Assembly (NCBI RefSeq): GCF_002379095.1
Contig: NZ_NBZV01000003.1
Coordinates: 1 to 64,000 of the forward strand
Source: Polaromonas sp. AER18D-145
GTDB taxonomy: Bacteria > Pseudomonadota > Gammaproteobacteria > Burkholderiales > Burkholderiaceae_C
DNA: 64,000 nt
Reading direction: 5' to 3'
Part shown: positions 46,176 to 55,699 of the stretch, one piece after another
Layout of the letters: the number at the start of each line of letters is the position of its first letter
Numbering within the stretch: the first letter of the stretch is position 1
The notes under the pieces: model-generated
Seen by the model: the letters and a program-made list of their open reading frames with translations, nothing else
What the model was told of the DNA's origin: nothing
The model's database searches: none
Made by a program: the position numbers and the translations under genes

Positions 46176-46919
46176 TCAGGCCGCCGCCGCAGGTTTGCGC
46201 GAGGCGCCCAGGTAAGTGTCCACCACGCGCGGGTCTTTTGCCAGGTCGGCGGCCAGGCCGCTCAGGCCGATCTCGCCCATCTCCAGCACGTAGCCATGGT
46301 CGGCCGCTTCGAGGGCAGCGCGCGCGTTCTGCTCCACCAGCAGGGTGGTCACGCCGGTCTGGCGCAGCGCCTCGATGGTGCGGAAGATTTCCCGCACGAT
46401 CAGCGGCGCCAGGCCCAGGCTGGGTTCGTCGAGCATCAGCAAGGTGGGACGCGACATCAGGGCCCGGCCCAGGGCCAGCATCTGCCGCTCGCCGCCGGAA
46501 AGTGTGCCGGCCTCCTGCGCGCGGCGTTCCTTGAGGCGCGGAAACAGCTCGAACACCACCTCCATCTGGTCGCGCCAGGCCTTGTTGTGCAAGCGCACCT
46601 GGCGAAAGGCGCCGAGCACCAGGTTGTCTTCCACCGACATGCTGCCGAACAGCTCGCGTTTTTCGGGCACCAGCGCGATGCCGAGCATGACGCGTTCTTC
46701 CAGCGGCAGGCCGATGATGGAGCGGCCGGCGTATTCGATGCTGCCGGTGGCCGGCAACACACCCATGAGCGCATTGAGCAGGGTGGACTTGCCCGCACCG
46801 TTGGGGCCGATGACGGTGATGATGCTGCCGGCTTCGGCCTGCAGGGCGATGCCGCGCAGGACTTCAGCCTTGCCGTAGCCAGCGTGGAGGTTTTTGACCT
46901 GGAGAAGAGGGGTGCTCAT
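46176..46919 (-). CDS. livF: Branched-chain amino acid-type ABC transporter ATPase (LivF)
   Basis: 247 residues from ATG 46919. Walker A is [16 protein letters not shown], signature LSGGERQMLALGRAL and Walker B LLMLDEPSLGLAPL, followed by the LivF-type EIFRTIEALRQ. It forms the ATPase pair with the LivG half of the fused gene upstream. In this cluster the system probably imports an aromatic acid rather than leucine; this is inferred from the neighbouring catabolic genes. The gap to livMG is filled by a 164-bp element with perfect terminal repeats. Confidence 0.93.
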   Translation of the reverse strand: MSTPLLQVKNLHAGYGKAEVLRGIALQAEAGSIITVIGPNGAGKSTLLNALMGVLPATGSIEYAGRSIIGLPLEERVMLGIALVPEKRELFGSMSVEDNLVLGAFRQVRLHNKAWRDQMEVVFELFPRLKERRAQEAGTLSGGERQMLALGRALMSRPTLLMLDEPSLGLAPLIVREIFRTIEALRQTGVTTLLVEQNARAALEAADHGYVLEMGEIGLSGLAADLAKDPRVVDTYLGASRKPAAAA

Positions 46920-46930
46920 GCTGGAAAACC

Positions 46931-47094
46931 TAGTAGGCTGAATCAGTGCAATCGCTGGCAAGCGGCTGTCCAGCGGTGTGCCAGGCAAGGCGCAAAGCAC
47001 AGGCGGGCCCGCAGGCCCGGCGCGCATTTGCAACGCCGCATGGCGCGGCGAGGGGCGGTCGAGTGACAGTGAATTTCATTGATTCAGCCTACTA
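46931..47094. mobile_element. 164-bp MITE-like element with perfect 15-bp terminal inverted repeats
   Basis: TAGTAGGCTGAATCA (46931-46945) is the exact reverse complement of 47080-47094. The 134-base interior is GC-rich with small inverted repeats and no ORF. The right end supplies the TAG stop codon of livMG (47094-47092 on the minus strand), so insertion probably reset the C-terminus of that gene. No clear target-site duplication. Non-autonomous element is an inference. Confidence 0.7.
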
Positions 47095-48858
47095 ATGTTC
47101 TGTGCCGAGGTAGGCGGCGCGTACCGCCGGGCTGGCCTGGATCTCTTCGGGCGTGCCTTCGATCAGGCGGGTGCCGAATTCCATGACCACGATGCGGTCG
47201 GTCACCTGCATCACCAGGTCCATGTCGTGCTCGACCAGCAGGATGCTCATGCCCTCGGCCTTGAGCTGGCGCAGCACGTCGATCAGCGCCTGCTTTTCCA
47301 GGTAGCGCAAACCGGCGGCGGGTTCGTCGAGCAGCAGCAGGGCCGGGTCGTTGCACAGCGCGCGCGCAATCTCCAGCAGCCGCTGCTGGCCCATGGCCAG
47401 GTTGCCGGCCAGCTCATGCAGGTGGGTGCCCATGCCGACGCGGCGCAGCTGCTGCTCGGCTTCGCGCAGCAGGCGCTGTTCTTCCGTGCGGTCCAGCCGC
47501 AGCATGGCCGATGGTGCGCCCTTGCTGCCGCGCAGGTGTGCGCCCAGCGCCACGTTTTCGAGCACCGTCATGTCGGCAATCATCTTGACGTGCTGGAAGG
47601 TGCGTGAAATGCCGCGTTTGGCGATCTCGCGCGAGGGCAGGCTGCTGATGGTTTCGCCGCGGAAGGTCACGCTGCCGCGTGTCAGGCTCAGCACACCGGT
47701 GATCAGGTTGAAGGTGGTGGACTTGCCGGCGCCGTTCGGGCCGATCAGGCCGACGATCTGGCCCGAGGCCACCGAGAAGTTGATGTCGTTGACCGCCACC
47801 AGGCCGCCGAACTCCTTGCGGATGTTGCTGGCCTGGAGAACGATCTCGCCGGCGGCCGGCTTGGCGCGGTGCGGCAACGGGGCGGCATCCTGCCAGTCCA
47901 CCTTGCGTGGGGCCTTGGGCAGCTTGCGGTCCACAAAGGCCCAGATGCCGTCAGGCGCGTACTTGAGCGTGAGGACCAGCAGCACGCCGAACACGATGGT
48001 CTCGTAGCTGCCGCTGGTGCCTATGAGCAGGGGCAGCAGCACCTGCAGCTGGTCGGCCATGAGTTTGGTGATCGCCACGCCGGTGATGGCGCCCCAGACA
48101 TGGCCGGCACCGCCGAGCACGGCCATGAACAGGTACTCGATGCCCACATGCACGCCGAACGGCGAGGGGTTGACCGAACGCTGGAAGTGCGCAAACAGCC
48201 AGCCGGACACCGAGGCAAACAGCGCGGCAATCAGGAAGATGCCGATCTTGAAGCGCAGGGTGTCTATGCCCATGGATTCGGCCATTTGCGAGCCGGTCTT
48301 GAGCGAGCGGATCGCGCGGCCCACGCGCGAATCGAGCAGGTGAATCAGCGCCAGCGTGCCCAGCAGCACCAGCGACCAGGTCAGCAGCAGGTAGACCCGC
48401 CCCTGGCCCAGCTCCCAGCCGAACAGCGTCAGGCCGGTGACACCGAGAATGCCGTCGTATTTGCCCAGCGCGTCCAGGTTGCCCATGGTGTAGTACAGCG
48501 ACAGGCCCCAGGCCAGTGTGGCCAGCGGCAGGTAGTGGCCCGACATGCGCAGCGTGATCCAGCCCAGCACCACGGCGCAGGCCGCGGTCAGGCCCAGGCC
48601 GACCAGCAGCGTGACCCAGGGCGAGAGCCCGGCGTTCACCGTCAGGTAGGCGCTGGTGTAGGCACCGATGCCGACAAAGGCCGCCTGCCCGAAGGAGGTC
48701 AGGCCGCCGACGCCGGTCAGCAGGATCAGGCCCAGCACGGTCAGGCTGGAGATGCCGATGTAGTTGAGCTGGGTGATCCAGAACTCCGGCACGGGCAGGA
48801 CACAGACCAGCAGCAGCGCGGCGACCAGCGCCCACGGGCCCCATTTGCGGAGGGTCAT
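47092..48858 (-). CDS. Fused LivM permease - LivG ATPase of a branched-chain amino acid-type ABC transporter
   Basis: 588 residues. Residues 1 to about 325 are a LivM-type permease with about nine helices ([20 protein letters not shown]). From about 345 there is a complete LivG ATPase: [36 protein letters not shown] and [18 protein letters not shown] 48858 is used (GAGGAG seven bases upstream), one base after the livH stop. Fusion of M and G is known in Burkholderiales. The stop codon lies in the terminal repeat of a MITE-like element. Confidence 0.92.
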   Translation of the reverse strand: MTLRKWGPWALVAALLLVCVLPVPEFWITQLNYIGISSLTVLGLILLTGVGGLTSFGQAAFVGIGAYTSAYLTVNAGLSPWVTLLVGLGLTAACAVVLGWITLRMSGHYLPLATLAWGLSLYYTMGNLDALGKYDGILGVTGLTLFGWELGQGRVYLLLTWSLVLLGTLALIHLLDSRVGRAIRSLKTGSQMAESMGIDTLRFKIGIFLIAALFASVSGWLFAHFQRSVNPSPFGVHVGIEYLFMAVLGGAGHVWGAITGVAITKLMADQLQVLLPLLIGTSGSYETIVFGVLLVLTLKYAPDGIWAFVDRKLPKAPRKVDWQDAAPLPHRAKPAAGEIVLQASNIRKEFGGLVAVNDINFSVASGQIVGLIGPNGAGKSTTFNLITGVLSLTRGSVTFRGETISSLPSREIAKRGISRTFQHVKMIADMTVLENVALGAHLRGSKGAPSAMLRLDRTEEQRLLREAEQQLRRVGMGTHLHELAGNLAMGQQRLLEIARALCNDPALLLLDEPAAGLRYLEKQALIDVLRQLKAEGMSILLVEHDMDLVMQVTDRIVVMEFGTRLIEGTPEEIQASPAVRAAYLGTEH

Positions 48859-48859
48859 G

Positions 48860-49900
48860 TCAGTGCTCCTCATCCGAGTGCCCGCCCTTGAGCGAGCGCC
48901 AGAGCAGCACCGGCAGGATCAGCGTGAAGACGATGACTTCCTTGAAGGCGCTGGCCCAGAAGGAGCCGAAGGCTTCGATGATGCCGACGGCCAGCGCGCC
49001 TATGGCCGCGCCCGGGTAGCTGGCCAGGCCGCCAATGACGGCCGCCACAAAACCCTTGAGGCCGATGAGAAAACCCGAGTCGTAAAACACGGTGGTGGTG
49101 GGGCCGATAAGCAGGCCCGACAGTGCGCCTATCAGTGCCGCCATGGCCAGGGTCAACTGGCCCGCGGTCTGCGAGGAGATGCCCATGAGGCGTGCGCCCA
49201 GCCGGTTCACCGCGGTCGCACGCAGGGCCTTGCCGTACAGGGTGCGTTCAAAAAACAGCCACAGCAGAACGATCAGCGCGAGTGATGCCAGCGCAATGAT
49301 CACCGCCTGGCCGGACAGGTTGACTGCTCCCAGGCTGAAGCGTGCGTCCCAGAAGGGCGGGTTGCGAAAACCCTCGGCGCCAAAAAACAGCAGGCCCAGG
49401 CCGGTCAGCGCAAAATGCACGCCCACCGACACAATCAGCAGCACCAGCGAGCTGGCATCGGCCAGCGACTGGTAGGCCAGGCGGTAGACCAGCGGCCCGA
49501 AACAGGTGACGATGCAGACCGACAGCAGCGCCTGCACCAGCAGCGAGAACTGTTGCGGCGCGGCCCACAGCGTGACCAGCGACACCACGGCCGGGGCGAC
49601 CAGCACCTTGAGGCCGGCCAGCAGCGCGGTACCGGCAAGCCGGTAGCGCTTCCAGGTTTGCCAGGCTTCGGCCAGCGCGGCCAGGCCGGCCAGCAGCATC
49701 AGCAGCCAGATCGTGCCCGGCACCTTGCCGGTCTGCAAAATCGCCAGCGTCAGCGCGCCATAGGTGACGAACTCGCCCTGCGGAATGAAGATGACGCGGG
49801 TCACGGCAAACACCAGCACGGTGGCCAGTCCCAGCAGCGCATAAATCGCGCCATTGGTCAGGCCATCGACCAGCAGGATGCTGGCAATTGAAAAGTCCAT
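48860..49900 (-). CDS. livH: ABC transporter permease LivH
   Basis: 346 residues with about eight to nine helices. LivH features are [20 protein letters not shown] at the N-terminus, [15 protein letters not shown] and the late [20 protein letters not shown] and [20 protein letters not shown] blocks. Inner-membrane partner of the LivM half encoded one base downstream. Longer than the typical 290-310 residues because of extra central helices. Confidence 0.93.
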   Translation of the reverse strand: MDFSIASILLVDGLTNGAIYALLGLATVLVFAVTRVIFIPQGEFVTYGALTLAILQTGKVPGTIWLLMLLAGLAALAEAWQTWKRYRLAGTALLAGLKVLVAPAVVSLVTLWAAPQQFSLLVQALLSVCIVTCFGPLVYRLAYQSLADASSLVLLIVSVGVHFALTGLGLLFFGAEGFRNPPFWDARFSLGAVNLSGQAVIIALASLALIVLLWLFFERTLYGKALRATAVNRLGARLMGISSQTAGQLTLAMAALIGALSGLLIGPTTTVFYDSGFLIGLKGFVAAVIGGLASYPGAAIGALAVGIIEAFGSFWASAFKEVIVFTLILPVLLWRSLKGGHSDEEH

Positions 49901-49990
49901 AACTACCTTCAGGAAATCCGTGAAAACGGTGGGCGCAGGGCGGGGCGGCTGGAGGCCGACCCGCCCGCTGGCATCCGCAATGCAGCTTGC

Positions 49991-51130
49991 TTATTTCGGC
50001 TGCAACTTCCAGTCGCCATTGACGATCTGCATGATCACGCCGGTGTCGTCGGTGTAACCCGCATGGTTGGTTGCGGTGTAGTTGACCGTGCCGTGAAACA
50101 GCGGGATGGGGCCGGCGTTTTCAAGTGCGGCCTTGAGCGCACCGCGGAACTCCTTGGTGCCGGGCTTGGCGGTCTTGAGGGCAATGGGAATGATTTTCTG
50201 CAGGATCACGGACGCGTCGTAGGCGTGGCCGGCAAACGGGTTGCGGCTGTTCGGGCCGTAAAGTTTTTCCCAGGCCGTTACGTGGACCAGGGCCACCTGC
50301 TTGCTCGGATGGTTGGCGGGCAACTGCTCGGCCACGACGCCGGGACCGGCCACGACAAACGCACCTTCCACGTCCTTGCCGCCGACACGCATCAGGTCGC
50401 GCGAGGCCGCGCCGTGGGTCTGGTAAATCTTGCCCTTGTAGCCGCGCTCGATCAGCGCCTTGTGCGGCATGGCGGCACCGCTGCCCGAGGCGACGATCAG
50501 GATGGCGTCAGGATTGCCGGCCGTGACCTTCAGGGCCTGGCCGGTGACGCTGGTGTCGGTGCGGGCAAAACGCTCTTCGGACACAAACTTCATGTCGGTG
50601 CCGGCCATCTTGACCTTCATGTCGCGCAGGAAAAGTTCGCCGAAGGCATCAGCGTAGCCGAGGAAGCCGACCGTCTTGACGCCGGTCTTTTTCATGTGGG
50701 CCGCAATGGCGTGCGACATCACCAGCGTGGACTGCGGGGTGTTGTAGGACCAGGGGGCCTTGCCGGTGGACACGTCGATGGGGGCAAAGGTCATGTGCAT
50801 GGTGCCGGTTTCCGCGGCGACGGCGGCGACCGCATTGGCCGGCGGCGTGGCGGCCGAGCCCATCAGGATGTCGACTTTGTCGTCCGTCACGAAGCGGCGG
50901 GCGTTTTTCGTGGCGTTGGTGGGGTCGGTGGCATCGTCAAGAATGATGACGTTGAGTTTTTCCCCGCCAATGCTGGTGGGCCACAGGGCGATGGCGTTCT
51001 TGATCGGGATGCCCAGCGCCGAGGTCGGCCCGGTCAGCGGCAGGCTCACGCCGATGTTGATGTCGGCCAGGGCGGCGCCTGCCGCCGAACCAGCCAGGGC
51101 GAGGGCGAGTAGGGATTTGGTAAAGGTCAT
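49991..51130 (-). CDS. ABC transporter periplasmic substrate-binding protein (LivK/aromatic-acid type)
   Basis: 379 residues. The signal peptide MTFTKSLLALALAGSAAGAA is cleaved near ALA-D. The type I periplasmic-binding fold begins INIGVSLPLTGPTSALGIPI and continues with LNVIILDDATDPTNATKNAR. It lies upstream of livH in the same direction, with GGAG before the ATG. With fcs, SDR and hydratase genes immediately upstream, an aromatic or phenylpropanoid ligand is more likely than leucine; inference. Confidence 0.9.
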   Translation of the reverse strand: MTFTKSLLALALAGSAAGAALADINIGVSLPLTGPTSALGIPIKNAIALWPTSIGGEKLNVIILDDATDPTNATKNARRFVTDDKVDILMGSAATPPANAVAAVAAETGTMHMTFAPIDVSTGKAPWSYNTPQSTLVMSHAIAAHMKKTGVKTVGFLGYADAFGELFLRDMKVKMAGTDMKFVSEERFARTDTSVTGQALKVTAGNPDAILIVASGSGAAMPHKALIERGYKGKIYQTHGAASRDLMRVGGKDVEGAFVVAGPGVVAEQLPANHPSKQVALVHVTAWEKLYGPNSRNPFAGHAYDASVILQKIIPIALKTAKPGTKEFRGALKAALENAGPIPLFHGTVNYTATNHAGYTDDTGVIMQIVNGDWKLQPK

Positions 51131-51227
51131 GCTAGGTCTCCTGTTGTAAAAATGGACACGAAAATCAAGGCGGGAACAAGGTATGCAAGGTCAACAAGGT
51201 CCGGCAGGGGGGGCGCCTGCGCCTGTT

Positions 51228-51992
51228 TCAGCGCGGCGACATGCGCAGGGCGCCGTCGAGCCGGATCACTTCGCCGTTGAGGTGGTTGTTGGTGACGATA
51301 TGGCATGCCAGCTGCGCGAACTCTTCGGGTTTTCCCAGACGCGGCGGAAAAGGAATCGATGCGGCGAGTGATTGCTGCACCGGCTCCGGCAGTTGCTTCA
51401 TCAGCGGCGTGCTGAACAAGCCGGGCGCGATGGTGCAGACGCGGATGCCGTGTTGCGCCAGGTCGCGCGCCATCGGCAGGGTCATGCCGACCAGGCCGCC
51501 CTTGGACGCGCTGTAGGCCTGCTGGCCCACCTGGCCGTCGAAAGCGGCGACCGAGGCGGTGAACATCATGACGCCGCGCTCGCCATCTTCCAGCGGGTCC
51601 AGCTTCACGCATTCGGCCGCAAACAGCCGGCTCATGTTGTAGCTGCCGATCAGGTTGACGTTGATGACTTTCGCAAAATCTTCCAGCGGCGCGGCCTGGC
51701 CGTCCTTGCCGACCACCCGTTTGGCCGAGCCGATGCCCGCGATGTTCATCAGGATGCGGGCCGGGCCATGCGCCGCCGCGGCTTTGGCCAGGGCCGCGAC
51801 CACGCTGTCGCTGCTGGTGATGTCGCAGGGGCAGGCCACGCCGCCGATGTCGGCCGCCACTTTTTCGGCCAGCGCGAGGTTGACGTCGAGCACCGCGACC
51901 CTGGCGCCCAGCCGCGCGAGTTCACGCGCTGTGGCTTCGCCCAGGCCCGAGGCCCCACCGGTGACCAAAGCGACTTGTCCGTCGATATTCAT
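51228..51992 (-). CDS. Short-chain dehydrogenase (3-hydroxyacyl-CoA dehydrogenase-like)
   Basis: 254 residues. The NAD-binding TGGASGLGEATARELARLGA, the catalytic YSASKGGLVGMTLPMARDLA (Tyr-x3-Lys) and the IAPGLFSTPLMKQLP loop are typical of the type II 3-hydroxyacyl-CoA dehydrogenase/HSD10 branch. It overlaps the feruloyl-CoA synthase stop by 4 bases. Together with the ligase and hydratase it would allow CoA-dependent beta-oxidation of a phenylpropanoid side chain. Confidence 0.9.
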   Translation of the reverse strand: MNIDGQVALVTGGASGLGEATARELARLGARVAVLDVNLALAEKVAADIGGVACPCDITSSDSVVAALAKAAAAHGPARILMNIAGIGSAKRVVGKDGQAAPLEDFAKVINVNLIGSYNMSRLFAAECVKLDPLEDGERGVMMFTASVAAFDGQVGQQAYSASKGGLVGMTLPMARDLAQHGIRVCTIAPGLFSTPLMKQLPEPVQQSLAASIPFPPRLGKPEEFAQLACHIVTNNHLNGEVIRLDGALRMSPR

Positions 51993-53872
51993 GGTTTGTC
52001 CTGTTGCGGCTGGATCGTGAAAGGCAGCGTGCCGCCATGCATCGCATCGGCAAGCGCGTCGCGGTGTTTGAGCACGGCGCGCTGGTTGATGGAGCCCTTG
52101 TCGGTGACCTCGCCCTTGTCGATGGACGGCGGCTCGGCCATCAGGTGTAGCCGGGCCACGCGGCTGGCGCTGCCGGTGGCGCTGGCGGCCAACGTGTTGG
52201 CCACCTGCTGGAAATGCGCCTGCACTGGCGCGCTTTCCAGCACCTGCTGCAGGGGCGCACTGTCCGGCAGGCCGGCCAGCTTGCGCACGGCCGGGGTCGG
52301 AAAAATGAGCGCCCCGACTTCGTTGAGGTTGAGCCCGGTGATCACCGCGTCCTGCACATAAGGTGCGCCGGCGGCAATGATTTTTGCGCGCAGCGGCCCC
52401 ACGCTGACAAAGGTGCCGGTCGCAAGCTTGAAGTCTTCGGCAATGCGGCCGTCAAAACGCAGGCCCAGGTGCGGGTTGTTTTCGTCGATCCACAACACGG
52501 CATCCCCCGTCGAGAAAAAGCCTTCCTCGTCGAAACTCTCCCGCGTAGCTTCGTCGTTGCGCCAGTAGCCCGGCGTGATGTTGGGGCCTTTGTAGCGCAC
52601 CTCGGTCTTGCCGTCGACCGGCACCAGCTTGAGCTCCAGGCCTGGCGTCGGCACACCCAGGTGGCCGGCCTTGACATTGGGGTTGGTGACGAACACCGCA
52701 AAAGGCGAGGACTCGGTCATGCCCAAGCCGGTGCCCATGACGATGCGTTCGCCGATCTCGCGTTCCTGGGTCTCGTGCAGCGCATCCCACACGGGCTGGG
52801 CCAGTGCCGCGCCGGAGTAGAAAAACATCTTCACGCGCGACAGCAGGTTTTTGCGCAGGACGTCATCGGTCTTCATGGCGTTGGCGATGGCCTCGAAGCC
52901 GGTCGGCACATTGAAGTACAGCGTGGGCGCGATTTCGCGCAGGTTGCGCAGGGTTTCACCCATCAGTGCCGGTGTCGGTTTGCCATCGTCGATGTAAAGC
53001 GTGCCGCCGTTGTACAGGGTCAGCCCGACGTTGTGGTTGCCGCCGAAAGTGTGGTTCCAGGGCAGCCAGTCCACCAGCACTGGCGGTTCTTCTGCCAGCA
53101 CCGGCATCGACTGGCGCATCTGCTGCTGGTTGGCGCACCACATGCGGTGGGTGTTGACCACCGCCTTGGGCATCTTGGTCGAGCCCGAGGTGAACAGGAA
53201 CTTGCTGATCGTGTCCGGCCCGGTGGCCTGCATCGCGGCGTCCACCTGCGCGGTCGCTGCGGTGGCCAGCAGCGAGGCCAGCGTGGTTGTCGGCCGGCCC
53301 TCGAGCGAACCCTCGTGCAGCACCACTTCCACGTCGGCACCGACGGCCGCCTGGATCGCCTTGCCGTAACGCGCGGCATCGGTGGCAAACACCAGCCCCG
53401 GGGTCAGCGTGTGGAGAATGTGGCGCAGCTTGTCGTAGTCCTGGCTGACCAGGCAATACGCCGGCGAGGCCGGGCAGTAAGGAATGCCGGCGTAGAGGCA
53501 GCCCAGCGCCAGCTGGGCATGCTCCAGCCCGTTTTCGCTGAGGATCACCACCGGCCGGTCGGCGCCCAGGCCGCGGTCCAGCAGCGCCTGCCCAATGGCG
53601 CGCGCGCTGGCCAGCGCCTGGCCATAACTCAGGTGCTGCCACTCGCCGGTGCTGCCGTCGGCCTGGCGGACCCGGCGCGCCAGAAAGCTGCGCTCCGGCA
53701 CGTTTTCCGCCCAATGCAGGAAGCGGTCCGTGATGCGCGCCGCATAGTCGCCCAGGGTCTGGTCGGCCTTGATGTAACGCGTCCCGCCGGCGCCTTCGCG
53801 AACCGCGATACGTGTCACGCCGAAGGTCAGGGGCCGGTAGCGGGGGGCGGAAGTGGGTGTGGTCTCGCGCAT
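51989..53872 (-). CDS. fcs: Feruloyl-CoA synthase (AMP-forming)
   Basis: 627 residues, the length of the Fcs family. The AMP-binding signature is FLFTSGSTKMPKAVVNTHRM. Further blocks are WLPWNHTFGGNHNVGLTLYN and MGTGLGMTESSPFAVF, and the motor domain has GRIAEDFKLATGTFVSVGPL. It converts ferulate or p-coumarate with ATP and CoA to the CoA thioester. Gene order hydratase-fcs-SDR-liv transporter supports the hydroxycinnamate role. Specific substrate not proven by sequence. Confidence 0.9.
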   Translation of the reverse strand: MRETTPTSAPRYRPLTFGVTRIAVREGAGGTRYIKADQTLGDYAARITDRFLHWAENVPERSFLARRVRQADGSTGEWQHLSYGQALASARAIGQALLDRGLGADRPVVILSENGLEHAQLALGCLYAGIPYCPASPAYCLVSQDYDKLRHILHTLTPGLVFATDAARYGKAIQAAVGADVEVVLHEGSLEGRPTTTLASLLATAATAQVDAAMQATGPDTISKFLFTSGSTKMPKAVVNTHRMWCANQQQMRQSMPVLAEEPPVLVDWLPWNHTFGGNHNVGLTLYNGGTLYIDDGKPTPALMGETLRNLREIAPTLYFNVPTGFEAIANAMKTDDVLRKNLLSRVKMFFYSGAALAQPVWDALHETQEREIGERIVMGTGLGMTESSPFAVFVTNPNVKAGHLGVPTPGLELKLVPVDGKTEVRYKGPNITPGYWRNDEATRESFDEEGFFSTGDAVLWIDENNPHLGLRFDGRIAEDFKLATGTFVSVGPLRAKIIAAGAPYVQDAVITGLNLNEVGALIFPTPAVRKLAGLPDSAPLQQVLESAPVQAHFQQVANTLAASATGSASRVARLHLMAEPPSIDKGEVTDKGSINQRAVLKHRDALADAMHGGTLPFTIQPQQDKP

Positions 53873-53901
53873 GTCTTGTCTTGTCGGGGCTGTGGAGGGG
53901 A

Positions 53902-54696
53902 TCAGTCTTTGCTGACCTTGTTGGCCTTGCCATCGAGGAAGGCCTGGACCCGGGCTTTGGCCTCGGGCGCGCTCTGCGCGATGGCGGCCATCAGCGACTC
54001 GGTGAAAAAGCCCTGGTCGGCCGGTTGCTCGGCGATGCGGGGCAGGGCGTGCATCAGCGCGTAGTTGGTCAGAGGGGCATTGGCGGCCACCCGCTGCGCC
54101 AGCGCCAGCGCCTTGTCGAAGGCCTGGCCCGCGGGTACCAGGTACTGCGCAAAACCGGCGCGTTCACCGTCCTCGGCGTTGTAGACGCGGCCGGTCAGCA
54201 TCATGTCCGTCATGCGCGCGACACCCACCAGCTTGGGGATGCGCACCGACCCGCCGCCGCCGACAAAAATGCCGCGCGAGCCTTCTGGCAGTGCATAAAA
54301 CGCGGACGCGTCGGCCACGCGGATATGGCAGGCGCTGGCCAGTTCCAGTCCGCCGCCGACCACCGCGCCGTGCAGCGCGGCTATCACCGGCACCGGGCCG
54401 TACTGGACCCGTTCCAGCGCCGCGTGCCACATGCGGGAGTGGTGCATGCCCTGGCCCGCATCGCGCTCCTGCAGTTCGCCAAGGTCCAGGCCGGCGCAGA
54501 AATGGGCGCCTTCGCCGTGGATCACGGCGGCGCGCACGGTCGCCGGCAGGTTGTCAAACATGTCGCGCAGCGCCAGAATCAGCCCGTCGTTGAGGGCGTT
54601 GCGTTTGGCCGGGCGGCTCAGGCGGATCACGGCGATCTCCTGGTGGTCGCCGCGGAGCTCAAGCTGGAGGTCGGTGGAAGATTTTTTGATGCTCAT
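53902..54696 (-). CDS. Enoyl-CoA hydratase (candidate feruloyl-CoA hydratase)
   Basis: 264 residues from ATG 54696. The crotonase motifs are present: HFCAGLDLGELQER and GAVVGGGLELASACHIRVAD with the first acidic residue, and ALPEGSRGIF with the second glutamate, so hydration is chemically plausible, in contrast to the crotonase at 5757. It is the first gene of the minus-strand ferulate operon, 29 bases before fcs. Whether it is a hydratase-lyase (giving vanillin) or a plain hydratase cannot be decided; the SDR downstream favours the latter. Confidence 0.88.
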   Translation of the reverse strand: MSIKKSSTDLQLELRGDHQEIAVIRLSRPAKRNALNDGLILALRDMFDNLPATVRAAVIHGEGAHFCAGLDLGELQERDAGQGMHHSRMWHAALERVQYGPVPVIAALHGAVVGGGLELASACHIRVADASAFYALPEGSRGIFVGGGGSVRIPKLVGVARMTDMMLTGRVYNAEDGERAGFAQYLVPAGQAFDKALALAQRVAANAPLTNYALMHALPRIAEQPADQGFFTESLMAAIAQSAPEAKARVQAFLDGKANKVSKD

Positions 54697-54719
54697 GGGA
54701 GGTTTGCAAGTTGCATCGA

Positions 54720-54738
54720 TTATTGTTATAAACAATAA
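54720..54738. promoter_or_regulatory. MarR-type operator in the divergent hydroxycinnamate promoter
   Basis: TTATTGTTATAAACAATAA: perfect 8-bp arms around a 3-base centre. It lies 23 bases upstream of the hydratase start and 82 bases upstream of the divergent amidohydrolase start, within the only A/T-rich stretch of this cluster. Likely bound by the MarR protein encoded at 45547. Confidence 0.7.
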
Positions 54739-54820
54739 CCAATTCAATTGACTTTGCGTCCTCATTTCTCAGTGTTAACCCGCATGAGATATGCGGCAAG
54801 TCGAACCACCAGGAGACAGC

Positions 54821-55699
54821 ATGGACTACGAGAACCTCATTGCGATTGACATTCACACCCATGCCGAGGTCAGCTGCTGGAACCCGTTCGACAACTACGG
54901 CGAGGAATACGATCGCGCCGCCGACAAGTACTTCAAGAACAGCCGCCGGCCGACGATAGAGGAGACCGTGGCCTACTACCGCGAGCGCAAGATCGGGCTG
55001 ATCATGTTCACGGTGGACGCCGAGACGCAGATGGGCCGGCGCCGCATCCCCAACGAGGAAATCGCCGAAGCCGCACAGAAGAACAGCGACATGATGATGG
55101 CGTTTGCCAGCATTGACCCGCACAAGGGAAAAATGGGCGCCCGCGAGGCGCGCCGGCTGATCGAGGAGTACGGCATCAAGGGCTTCAAGTTCCACCCCAC
55201 GGTGCAGGGCTACCACCCTTACGACAGGATGGCCTGGCCGATTTACGAGGTCATCAACGAGTACAAGATGCCGGCCATCTTCCACACCGGGCACAGCGGC
55301 ATCGGCAGCGGCATGCGTTGCGGCGGCGGGCTGCGGCTCGAATACTCCAACCCGATGCACCTCGACGACGTGGCGATCGATTTCCCGGACATGCAGATCG
55401 TCATGGCGCATCCGAGCTTCCCTTGGCAGGACGAGGCGCTCAGCGTGGCGACCCACAAGCCCAACGTCTGGATCGACCTGTCGGGCTGGAGCCCGAAATA
55501 TTTCCCGAAGCAGCTGGTGCAATACGCCAACACCCTGCTCAAGGACCGCATCCTGTTCGGCAGCGACTACCCGCTCATCACGCCGGACCGCTGGATGAAG
55601 GATTTTGAAGACGCCGGTTTCAAGCCGGAAGTGATGCCCGGTATCCTGAAGGGCAACGCCATGCGGCTGCTGGGCCTGGGGCAAGCTGCCTCCGCATGA
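54821..55699 (+). CDS. Amidohydrolase-related metal hydrolase/decarboxylase (amidohydrolase 2 family)
   Basis: 292 residues from ATG 54821 (AGGAG upstream). The TIM-barrel metal site has IDIHTHAEVSCW near the N-terminus, KFHPTVQGYHPYD, a HTGHSG block, IVMAHPSFPWQDE and the late FGSDYPLITPDRW aspartate. The family includes ACMSD, gamma-resorcylate decarboxylase, 5-carboxyvanillate decarboxylase and 4-oxalomesaconate-type enzymes, so decarboxylation or ring-cleavage-product hydrolysis of an aromatic acid is plausible. The stop overlaps the next gene start by 4 bases. Confidence 0.85.
   Translation: MDYENLIAIDIHTHAEVSCWNPFDNYGEEYDRAADKYFKNSRRPTIEETVAYYRERKIGLIMFTVDAETQMGRRRIPNEEIAEAAQKNSDMMMAFASIDPHKGKMGAREARRLIEEYGIKGFKFHPTVQGYHPYDRMAWPIYEVINEYKMPAIFHTGHSGIGSGMRCGGGLRLEYSNPMHLDDVAIDFPDMQIVMAHPSFPWQDEALSVATHKPNVWIDLSGWSPKYFPKQLVQYANTLLKDRILFGSDYPLITPDRWMKDFEDAGFKPEVMPGILKGNAMRLLGLGQAASA

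Noticed and set aside
46176-51130. True leucine/isoleucine/valine transporter
   Set aside because: Not excluded, but the operon partners (fcs, hydratase, SDR, MarR) fit aromatic-acid uptake better, so I did not assign branched-chain amino acids as substrate.
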